Shown here piece by piece: positions 1-10,724 of a stretch of DNA of 64,000 bases. The position numbers and the translations under genes are program-made. Positions within the stretch are counted from its first letter, which is position 1, and the number at the start of each line of letters is the position of its first letter. The stretch is from Clavelina lepadiformis (taxonomy: Eukaryota; Chordata; Ascidiacea; Aplousobranchia; Clavelinidae): assembly GCF_947623445.1 (NCBI RefSeq), contig NC_135247.1, positions 3,970,501-4,034,500 on the forward strand, read 5' to 3'. The notes beneath the pieces are model-generated. The model was not told the origin of the DNA. It was given only the letters and a program-made list of their open reading frames with translations, and did no database searches.

Positions 1-3000
1 AAGTTGTACAAAACGACACTGTTGGTTATTCAACTGACATGTGGTCAGCGGGTGTACTTGCTTATCTTTTGCTCACGGGCCTTTCACCTTTCAAAGGAGA
101 GAACGACAAAGAAACATTGAAGAACATCTCAGATGCTGAATGGGATTTCGCTCATGACGCGTGGACATTTATAACTGATGATGCCCTGGATTTCATTGAC
201 AGGTAGTCTATATGTTATGTGTTTTGAATTTTAAGGCTAAAGCTTTTGCTTAGTCTTTCTTTTTATATAATATTTATATACCTTCTCTTTATCTTCTATT
301 ACTTTTCCGCCATAGGTTGCTTGTTAAAGAAAAGAAGGAGCGCATGAATGCTGAAGATGCTCTGCAACACCCATGGCTGCGAACTCTGCATCCTGAAATT
401 GACGAAGATTTGATTGAGAGACGATCCTTCGTGATACAGACGACTTTACATCGCAAGTTCTACCAGACGATCCGAAAACAGGATAAATCGACCGTGATCG
501 TTTCGCTGGGTCGCTACGCTTCTGGTGGAGCAATACGTTCTATGAAAGGCAAGTCCATAGCAAAGGTCAAGGTTGAACCAGTGGACATGACACCTCATCT
601 CATGCAAATGCACCACGTCTTTGTCAAAGAAGGAGACGACGCAAAATTAACCTGTCGCATTGCTGAAGCATCGGGAGATGAAAAAATAACTTGGTATGTT
701 AAGTTTTTAATGTACACTAGGCCGCTTTTTATTGAAGCTGTAGTGGCACTTTATTGGACAACATGGTTTGTTTGTGCGTCAGGTTCAAGGATAATCTAAA
801 ACTTGACGAAGGTGAAAAATACGAGATGACTTACGACCAGCACACTTGCTCAGCTTCTGTCTACGTCAAAGGCATTGTGCGTTCTGACGATGGAACTTAC
901 AAATGCCGAGTGGAAAATGCTTTCGGTTCAAATCAGGGTCAATGCGAATTATGTGTCTCACTAAAGAGCGGGTAAATATCATTTTTGAAACTTGTAGACA
1001 GCTTTGCATTTTCTACCGACAGATGAAGACGACGGATTTGTTACCAGCATGCTTTTTTATTTGTAGTGAATGCTCTAGAACAAAAAGAAGCATTTACTTA
1101 AACAAACACAAGAAACGCGGACGAAGATTTGGACCAAGTCAGGTATCTGCCATCGCTAGATGCCCTCCGGAATTCACCCTGCCTTTATACAACCGCACCG
1201 TGTTCACGGGAGACATTGCCGTCTTTACCATCACAGGTTGATATCCATACATACACCGTTTTACTTTGGGTCAATTTTCTTGAATCCCTGCTCCAATTCG
1301 ATTCTGTATGATTTCAGTTACTGTCCATCCAAGCCCTGACATCACCTGGTACCACAACGGCCAGAAAGTGAAATCGACACCGGAAGATGGTCGTTACTTG
1401 GAGACTCGTGAAAAAGGACTTTACACACTTGAAATTCATAACTGCAAGCTGGAAGACTGCGGAGATGTAGTTATTGTTGCCAAAAACCAATTTGGTGAAG
1501 ACGAATGCAAAGCATCTCTTACTGTGCAAGGTTAATTATTTCTTGAGTCAGTGTGAAAAGTATATGAGAAAGAAGTAAATCTTATAAGAAAACTGATATT
1601 TCACAACCATGTTTTCTTCTCTGCAATTTATTGAGTGTAATAATTACAAAGTTGTGGTTCTATAGATAAACCGGCCAAAGAAGACCTAAGTGTAAGACCG
1701 ATGTTCCGGCGACTGCTAGCCAACCAAGAAGTAGATGAAGGTGACAATGCTCGCTTTGATATTCGTGTGACTGGATTTCCCAAGCCGGTGATCGAATGGT
1801 ATGATCAAGAAAGTTCTACTTCTTGTTCAACGTTATCACGATAATGTGTATCATATAAAATAGTCCATATCAAACCAATCAAATATACTCTTACTCCGCA
1901 AAAAGTACCAAGATATAGCTTGCAACACAGAGTTTGGTTCAGTCACTTTACCAAGACTTAAACTTGTAGGGAAAAGGATGGTAAACCTATCAACGCTGAT
2001 CACCATCATGACATTGAATGGGAAGATCAACATTCGTGCTACCTAGTAGTAAGAGATACCTTCCAGCAGGACGCTGGTGTTTACAAAGTAACTGCCCGCA
2101 ACTCTGCTGGAACTGCAAGCTGTCAGGCGTCACTTCAAGTACATGCTATGACTTACCAACAAAGAAAGAAGTAAGTTACAAAATAGAAACTGAAGTACAA
2201 ATTGATATTATAAACCATGTTGCTGTTAAGAGTAATACGCTCTTCCAAGTATAACACATGCAGTTTGTCATCGCGTCATTGATATTTGTACCAGAATATT
2301 ATGGAAAATGTTTTTTTTAGGGCAAGAAAAGACGTGGACCTGTTTGTTCGGGAAAAAGCCTATCAACTTGCTGATAAAGTATCGGTGCTGAAGGGAGAAA
2401 CGGTTGACGTTCATCTTAATGCATCTGCCAAGGAAGCTTTAGTAGCAGCCTCCGCTCAAGCTTCTTTGTACAGACAACCGATTACGGACGAGGACACATT
2501 GCGGAAAGAGGAAAAAACACGAGAAAAGAGACGCGAGCTCAATCTACGAATGCCTTACCAGATCCCTGAGCCAGTCAAGCATTCAGAGGAAAGTTTGAAA
2601 GAAGACACGTCGTTAAAGAAATTTGTACCTATGAGCGACTTTAAGTGGTACAAGAAGGTTCAGGATGCAAACGAAGTTTACCATCCAACGGACATTACAA
2701 GAGAAGAGCACAGAAGTTTACGCTTGAAGCGACAATTTGTTCCGGATGTTGCTTACGTAATACCTGATAAACGGCTTGGGACAACTGTTCTGTAAGTATT
2801 GCCATGCACATAAACGCAATTTAGTTGCTGTGTTTATATAATAGACCAACACATTGTCTGTTTAGAAAATATTACTCTTACATCGACTATATTTGAATGT
2901 TGCTTTTTTATTTAGACCACGTCGTCAAAGAGGTATAGACGACATATTGATAGATGATTACGCACAGCAACGTGATAGAACCTTATCTCCGACAATTGAT

Positions 3001-6000
3001 GTTGAGATTCCTCGACGAAAGAGACACAGATCATTGACTCCCCCTCGTAGACGACAAAGTCCAAAACCGTTTGTTCCTCCTTCTTACATTCAATATTACA
3101 AACCCATGGCGGATGACGACCAGGTAAAACTATCCACGCAATAAGACTGGTGCAAAAAGGCAGAACTGAAAAAATGCAAAACACAAACGATGACAAGTTT
3201 TCAGGGATTAGAATTAACGCTGTTTTTGTTTCAGGTATTGCAGCCTGTGCAGCAGTATCTCGATGAATCTGCTGCCAAGGATTACATTCAGGAACAGGAA
3301 TCAAGAGCACATGAAGCACCTCAGCAAGATGACTTTAAGAGTTACTGTGACATACTGAGAGAGCAAAGATCATCCATCCATGAAACATCTGCTGCTGATG
3401 GAATTCATTCAAAGACATCCTTCGATTATCAACCAGTGAAAATCCCCAAGAAACCAGATTCACTTTCTTATTACGCACTTCGTATGAAACATGATGACGT
3501 CCTAACCAAGAAAATATCAAAGCAAGTCTTTTTGGGTTGCTGCAGTATCGTTGTACAGTTATAATCATGAAAAGCAGAACTATTTCTCTAGAAAGCTGGC
3601 ACTTGATATTTAGTCTGATGTATTTGTTAGTTTTGTAACAATCAATGTCTTAAAACAGACCAAAAGATGACGAGAAAGAAATTAAACTTGATTCCGATGA
3701 GGATCTTCTGCGCCCAATTTCTCTTGACGCTTGGAAATACGAAAACGTCACTCGTGACGTTGCTACTACCTCATTGCCGAAAACGCGACGTCGAAGTCGC
3801 TCTCCCAGCCCATCTTCATCGGAAAGTGAAGATGACAGAGAGTATCAGCGGAAGAGAAGAGAGAGAGAACGTCTTCGGCAAGAGGATATAATGGAAGAAA
3901 TGACAACTGAATATCGATGGAAAGAAGCACAAGCAAAGAAGCGTGCTTTGAAGAAGCGAGCAGACGAGGAACCAGAATACATGCAAAAGCTGAGACGAAG
4001 ACGGTAAGTTTTGCAAACGATAGTTGTCGTTTAATTCACATCGAAAAATCAAAGTATGTCGAAAGTTAATACAAAATACGCGTAAGTAACTTCAAATTTA
4101 ATGTATATCTAAATAAATCAATAATTTTTTTACGATGCAGATCTTTTGAATACGAAGAACTGATACGCCCAATTACCGAAGTTGTGATGACAAAACGCCG
4201 ACGAACACCGCCATCATCTTCATCTTCCGAAAGCAGTGACGATGAATATCAGAGAAGGTTGATTTCTAGGCAGCAACGCAAAGCGCGAAAGTCAAGGTAA
4301 GGATTACTTCGACTTCGGTTATAATAGTTATGTATACAGTTATAGTTATGCATTACCTTGAAATGATTTCAGACGGAAGTATGAAGAGTACGAAGAAGAT
4401 CTTTCTTCCGGCATTGAATTCACCAGCTCTCGATTGAAGACAGAGAAGAACGCTGATTATGGAGTTACACAATCAGCTGCTGATTACCCTCCCGTTTTTC
4501 AATTGCGAATGAGATCACACGTGGTTCCTGCCGGTATGAGTACTAAGATAAGCGCCTATGTGCGTGGTAGACCAGACCCAAACATCACGTGGTACAAAAA
4601 TGGCACCGAACTGGCTTCCGGAGGAACCAAATATCACATAAGCAACATAGGTGGTGAGTTGATGATATATCTATAGCTTTGTTTCCATTCTTCTGCATCA
4701 TCCTGAATATTCTATTTTTGACCATGGAAATTTTGTTTCCAGGCGTGGCCTCACTTGAAATTGTTCGGGCGCATGAAGGCGACAGTGGAACTTATCGCTG
4801 CTCTGCAAAGAACTATCGAGGCGAGGTCTCGGATTATGCTACACTGGATGTAACTGGATCAGAATTCGAATCAAGCGCTTCCAAACGCGGAATAGACGAC
4901 TTCCATTTGTCTCTTCAAATGATTGACGCAAGAACAGCTTTGTCTAGGTAAGCAAATTTACACCCAAGCTTTATCGTCTGAAAATGCACCCTGTAATATA
5001 TCAATATATTACCATCTTGCTTCCAGGTCCCGAGTCGACACTGAGCAAGATCTCTCTCAATCGTCTTCAATTTTGGGAGGAAGAAGCACTTCGCGAGGTT
5101 CTTCCTTCGGCGATTACGGACACGAATCCCGAAGTGGTAGTGCTGTGCCAAGTGGGGCTACAGGGGCACCGTACTTTGTGTTACAGCCTAAGAGTAAATA
5201 TGCCCTTGAAGGAGATACAGCCGTTTTTACTGCACAATGCGATGGTACACCAACTCCCAAAGGTTGGTAATTTTCAAAATGCATTTAATACATACTGAAA
5301 GATATCATGTCGTACCACATTGATTTACCAACATCACACAAAATGATCAACTAATTGCTATTTTTGTTACAGTATTTTGGTACCACGACAATCGACGTAT
5401 TCATGATAACCCCAAATACACCCTGAGTGCCACTCGGGGAAAACGTATCCTTGAAATTCTTGACTGCCATGCTACGGATATTGGCAGTTATAAATGCGTA
5501 GCAGAATCCAGCAAGGGTAGCGTATCATGCGAATTTACTCTTGATGTTACCTCCCGTCGACGACCACTCTCCTCAGTAGCTTCGGAGTCCTTTGACAGAG
5601 GTTCGAAACAGATTAAGACTTTGCGACCAGCAAGAGGTCCTATTGTTATTGGGCAATTGCACGTTGAATTACGATTGGATGGAACTGTTCATTTGGACTG
5701 TGCCACGTCAAACGTGGATGACATTGCAAGAGTTTCATGGAAAAAGGATGGAATCTCTATTGGGTATAACTAACAGAAGTTTAGTCTTTATACAGATCTA
5801 ACTTTTTGGAAGCAATTATTCCAAAATCCCACTAAAAAGCTTATAAGTATTAGCCTACTTCAAAGTAGCAATCTAAACTTTCATTTCATTGTAATTATCT
5901 TTAAAATTTTCAGAACAATAAACCCCCGACTAAAGGCAGAATCCGTTGGAGGCATTCACTCGTTAGTTATCTCAGATCTTTGTGATGAGGATGCAGGATT

Positions 6001-7125
6001 ATATGAGTGCGAGCTCACTGGAGCAACGGGTGCAAGCACCGTTACAAGGTGCACCATGTCACGAGAGTCCTGCCTAAGCATGAAGAAGAAGATAGCAAGG
6101 TTGATGGCAGCTAGCGGAAAAGGAGTTGAAAGATTTCCTATGAGTGGATTGATGCAACACACGGAAAGGTCTATCCAACAAACTACTCAGATTACGTCTT
6201 ATTCATCATCTAGAGCATCCTCCGTAAAGTCCACAAGAGGTAAGTCCTAACTTTCGGATTGTTTCAACCTCTTATTTTTTGTTATTCAACTTGTGTTTAA
6301 GCATTTACACCAGTGGTTCTCAAACTGTGGTACGCGTACCACTAGCGGTACGCGAGAGCTTTTTAAGTGGTACCGCGTACCGCTGAACATGATTTTCGAT
6401 GTGCTGTGAGTAATGTGTTGCCCCGGATAGACGAGCTTGTGCAGAAGAAACAGTTGCATCTATCAAATTAAATTGTGTTTTCTTGCTATTCATTGGTGTT
6501 ATGGTATAGTAATAACGGTAATAACTATAAATACCGGTACATTTGAGTAAAATAAGTCATTCAGGAGCCAGGTGGTACGCAGTGTAGTAAAAAAAACGAA
6601 TGAGTGGTACGCGATCGCAAAAAGTTTGAGAAACACTGATTTACACAATTTCAAAACTTTATATTGTTTCATCATATCCCAGACGAAGCACCGAAGATTG
6701 AAGCTCTTCCTGGTTCAGTTCATGTTAGCACCGGGAAGGTTCTCACGTTAACAACTGCTCTTAGTGGACAAGCACCTTGCGTTGCTGTTTGGTTCCATAA
6801 TGGAATGACCATAAGGTAAACCGACAAACTTTTCACAGGACCCTTTACACATTAATTTATTGTACAAATATTGAGAGGTGTCCGTGGTTATAGATTGGAA
6901 TATCAAAACCCAGGTTTTTTTGTTTGTTGTTGATTGTTAAGTTAACTATTTGCTAATTTGAGCAGTGATGGTGACGATAGCGGACGAATTCGATTAGAAA
7001 GCACCGACGTTGCAACCACACTTACCATACTTGGTGCTAAGCCATCTGATGCCGGAAAATACCGACTGGAAGTTGCAGGACCGAAAGGTTCTGATTCTGC
7101 AACGACCATCGTCACCGTTAATTAG
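1..7125 (+). CDS. TTN: Titin, C-terminal part: kinase C-lobe plus M-band Ig domains (5' partial)
   Basis: Titin is the giant sarcomere scaffold; this part sits in the M-band. Nineteen exons join in phase: 1-202, 316-693, 783-971, 1067-1236, 1318-1530, 1666-1798, 1970-2170, 2321-2791, 2916-3123, 3235-3521, 3659-4003, 4141-4296, 4373-4653, 4743-4947, 5027-5262, 5373-5763, 5914-6239, 6683-6815, 6966-7125, giving about 1560 residues and a TAG at 7123. The start is the kinase C-lobe (TDMWSAGVLAYLLL, then RLLVKEKKERM and EALQHPWL-type ending) followed by the autoregulatory tail with GGAIRS and AKVKV. Seven Ig domains follow: three straight after the kinase, a long charged linker (LRMPYQIPEP, KKFVPMSDFKWYKK, RSRSPSPSSSESEDD), then Ig4 to Ig6 and a last Ig starting APKIEALP as in vertebrate M10. 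All introns are GT-AG except 3522-3658 (GC-AG). The gene continues upstream of the window. Identification is secure from motif order; assignment of each Ig to a vertebrate M-number is inference. Confidence 0.95.
6311..6638. mobile_element. hAT-type MITE in a titin intron
   Basis: A 328-bp element with terminal inverted repeats CAGTGGTTCTCAAAC at the left and GTTTGAGAAACACTG at the right. It is flanked by a perfect 8-bp target duplication ATTTACAC (6303-6310 and 6639-6646). There is no coding capacity, so it is non-autonomous. The 8-bp duplication and CAGTG ends are the hAT signature. It lies in the 6240-6682 intron and leaves the exons intact. Confidence 0.92.
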
Positions 7126-7388
7126 CAAAACTAACTTGAAGACTATGAATGATTTTGATACTTGTAATCAACTGCAGGACAGTCTCAATCAAATGAATTT
7201 TTTTTTTTTTTTTTTAAAGAATTGTTTTATGAGAACATTATTGTTAATTACCAAAATTGCCTACTGGACTGTACTCTTGATATACTAAGAAGAAATAATC
7301 TATTACTGACGCATTTTATTTAAACCAAGGTTTTAAAAATTGAACCTAAAATTTTTTAGGTCTGCGTTCTAATTTTAACTAAACACTG

Positions 7389-7394
7389 AATAAA
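7389..7394 (+). terminator. Candidate poly(A) signal for titin
   Basis: AATAAA lies 264 bases after the titin stop and is the first consensus signal downstream. An 18-base T run at 7198-7215 lies in the presumed 3' UTR. Cleavage site not determinable from sequence alone. Confidence 0.45.
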
Positions 7395-9019
7395 ACAAAA
7401 TTGGTGCAACAACCTACTGGATATTGCTTTCTACGTTTTTGTTTTGTCATTGTGATTTGTTTCTTTGAACTAACTGACTATTACTACTTGACTGGACAAG
7501 TTTTTATTAATTTTCTGTTTAAATAGTATTCAGCGTTTTCTGTAATTAGTGACACTGATTATACTCTTTTCCAACTTTTGTTCTTTTCTAATATCCTTGA
7601 TATTTCCAGATATTATGATTTGCTGATTTGTTTTGATCTGTCATATCCTCGGGTTCTTTATCCATGTCAGAATCTAACTGGAAAGTTGGGTGTTGAGGTG
7701 GTTATGTATGCCTCCATTATAATGACTTTTCAAATTCGCTACTTTTATACAAATCAACCATGCAATAGAAAAAGCAGGAATACTTTCAATTTTTTATTCC
7801 TTTTATCATATTGACTTTCCCTTGCTTTTGCTAATAATGACTTTGCTGGGCATTTTCCGAACTTGATTGATTTTAGACAGACGAAAAGCTCATTCGTAGT
7901 GTACTTTAGCTCAATGATGTTTTTCTGGAAAATTGATTTTTGAAAATTATTGCTATTCTATCATCACCTGCAATTTTCTCAATTGAATTTCAACAAAAGT
8001 TTGCGTATATTTTAAGACTATTGCTTATCATTTTTGACCGATTTTGACTCGTTTTGAAAGATACCTGTACTTTGTGGCGTAACGCCACTTCTGACGTATG
8101 AATTTTAACTTATCACGTTATACGCCGTATCGTTTAGATACTGTCTATTTATTTATGAAACTTATTTTGCGTTGATCATTGTCATCAAGAATTTAGCAGC
8201 CATACTTGAGGTGTCCGTTTGTGAGCGTCATCAGCGATGACGACCGTAAGATGTCTCACTCAGTCAAACCTCACCCTCGCAACTTTTGACGTAAACCATC
8301 AGTACGACTTCTTGCCTAGTCACGGTTGACGCTCCTACCTGTTTTCGTTTGACTTTTTTCTTGCACTGCATGTTATTGTATATCCATAGTCGTGAAACAG
8401 TTAATTGTCTATGCGCATTTGATGCGATCAGTTTGCATGCGTTTCAAATATTGCTTGAGTCAAATAAAACTATGCACAGTATATTATTTGTGAATTTTAA
8501 TGAATTTTAAAGAATGTTTTAGTCCAGAAACGAATATATCACTTTGAACAGAAAACCGTAAAGAGAGGTCAAGCGGTAAAAGCTACAAAATAAAAACGCA
8601 GATCCGTTGCGATATTTTCTTAACGTTTTTAACGTTCTTAACGTTCTTAACGTGTGACTACAACGCTAATACAAGATTGTCTTGGAACGAATAAATAAAT
8701 ATGTAGTTAAAATAAACATAGATCATTCAATCTAAAACTCTTCCAGTAGGGTGAAATTAATTTTTGAAATTCCACTTTTTTGCATCCCGGCAATTTTCAA
8801 AATTATTCTGCGGAAGGATCCATTAGGTACTTCCCCGTACGGCGAGCGCGATTGCGGTGGACAGTAAAATGATTCTTAAAGTATAAGGGCTAATGAACCC
8901 AGGCCCATCACTGTCAGGCTAATCGTAGTTAGTTTTTGGCCTAATTTAAAGTGTAAACCAGATACTAAATGCACGGTTATAGAATAAATTAAGCTTGGTG
9001 GTTTAACTACAGGCTAGGT
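7395..9019. other. Intergenic stretch, no gene seen
   Basis: AT-rich DNA with only short chance open frames and no exon-like segment with matching splice sites. A short direct repeat of the core TTCTTAACGT/TTTTAACG type occurs at about 8616-8653. A slightly GC-richer patch near 8200-8350 showed no convincing frame on either strand. Confidence 0.5.
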
Positions 9020-9477
9020 CAGAGGTCGGCAACCTTTAGCATTAAAAGAGCCAATGTTCCCAAGTTTATTTAAATTAAGACCTTTTCGGAGCCATAACAT
9101 GTAACTGTGAAGTTGGCCACTAAAACAAAAGGTAATTATAGCCTACACTTCAAGCAGAATTTCTTAAAATTTTTGTTTTGTACATGCGAATATTCTGTAA
9201 TTTCAACAAACAAAACCGGACTATTAAACACAACACTTTCAAATAATCATTTATTCCACCCAGCTAATGCGATATTTGCTTCTGAATTTCACTGCACAGC
9301 ACATCTACATTAGCTTGATAAGATGACACTTTGAGTTTCATCTGGGACTGCAAGCTCTCATCTGTTAGGCGTGAGCGTTGTTCATTTTTTAAGTAATAAG
9401 TAAGTAAGTCACAGGAGCCAGAGCAGAGGGCTGAAAGAGCCGCATGCGGCTCCGGAGCCGCAGGTTGCCGACCTCTG
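9020..9477. mobile_element. hAT-type MITE
   Basis: A 458-bp element with terminal repeats CAGAGGTCGGCAACCT and AGGTTGCCGACCTCTG, flanked by a perfect 8-bp target duplication GGCTAGGT (9012-9019 and 9478-9485). Inner ends are rich in GAGCC/GGCTC. No transposase frame. A different subfamily from the element at 6311 because the terminal repeats differ. Confidence 0.93.
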
Positions 9478-10013
9478 GGCTAGGTTATCGTTAAGCAAAG
9501 TTACTATTTTACCGGCAGCCGTTTACCGAAGTTGCTGAATCACGATACGATGACTGGCAGATATTCCTAGATATTCACGCCAAAATTCACAACTGCCATC
9601 CAGGTCAGATTTTCGGCCCCACTTATAACAGCCAACTCGATACTATTCTACTTGCATATGATTGGATGTATTGCAACAAAGACCTCCAGATAACAGGTAG
9701 TAGGCCCATAGGGTGTACTGTACAAGACATTATAGCCTATAGGTGCTTTGAAACCTGAATGTGATTATGAGTAAAGCTGTCAGCTGTGGTATCAATTGAT
9801 TCCTGGTCATCTTCAGTGCTGTATTCGATGGCATGTAACTTGCACATGTTCACATCCGAGAAAGACGTTCAAAACTGTTTACAGTAAATTTGACAATAAC
9901 ATTTGGAATATTTGTGTGAACTGTTGTTATCACCAATGCTCATCTGCATCGAGTTAGAAAAAATAATTAAAGTGAAATATCCTTTTTTTTAATTTTTTCA
10001 TTGCATTTCCCAG

Positions 10014-10179
10014 GTCATACTTAGTAGAGCGTGCGTTCAGAGCCGTCACAATGCTACTGGATAGCAAAAGAAACCGCCTGGACATAGTGAGACGGGGAGA
10101 TTTACGACTGTTTCTAACTAAAATGGAACCGGATATCAAGAAGCTTAAGAAATTGCACCAAGCTCATCCTTCACACTAG
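10014..10179 (+). mobile_element. hAT transposase C-terminal (dimerisation) fragment
   Basis: An uninterrupted 54-codon frame from TCA at 10015 to TAG at 10177 reads SYLVERAFRAVTMLLDSKRN, then a stretch containing RRGDLRLFLTKMEPDI, and ends HQAHPSH. This is the C-terminal hAT dimerisation region as found in ZBED/SCAND3-like transposase relatives. The rest of the transposase is not visible. A good splice acceptor (pyrimidine-rich tract ending CCCAG at 10013) stands immediately before the frame. A possible element end, GTTTGGGAAACACT, lies at about 10432-10446, but I found no matching left end. Most likely a relic; an exonised or domesticated piece is possible because the frame is clean. Confidence 0.75.
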
Positions 10180-10724
10180 AGATTAGAATTAAACAAACAT
10201 TAATTAGCAGTTGTAATTCATGTTAATTTCTATGTTACACATTTGTACATGTTTAGTCTTTAACTAAAGGTGGTGAGTCCACCCTGTGTTTGAATTCAAA
10301 TGTAACAGAATATTTATGATGTAACAAAAGCTTTGTTTGACTTGAACGGTGGATGGTGTAACAATGCCTGCTATCTAGTTTTGATGGCGTTTGATAGTCA
10401 GTAAGTTGTCCAGAGGGGCCATATCTGAAAAAAGTTTGGGAAACACTAAACAGTTGCTAGTTTTGCTCAAACAAATATCTTTCGTTTATACAGTATACAG
10501 ATCATGTAATGTTGGGTCCAGTTTGACTGGGTTAGGTAACTGGTTGTGCAACGATAATAGTTATTCCTCGTTCAGGTTTTCACAAAAAGTCATCACCCTT
10601 TGTAAGAGGTAATTTTAATGCAATTACATATTCAATTTTAATTAGAATGAACTCTTAACCGAACATTGGATCAGCTTTACAGTGATCAGAATACTTTTCT
10701 ATAAGTCAGTTTTTTGAATTTGCA

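Noticed and set aside
3522..3658. Alternative GT donor in this titin intron at about 3560
   Set aside because: It keeps phase but GTTATA is a poor donor, and the GCAAGT site upstream matches the known GC-AG consensus.
10380..10450. Full autonomous hAT element around the transposase fragment
   Set aside because: Only a possible right end (GTTTGGGAAACACT) was found; no left end or target duplication, so boundaries cannot be set.
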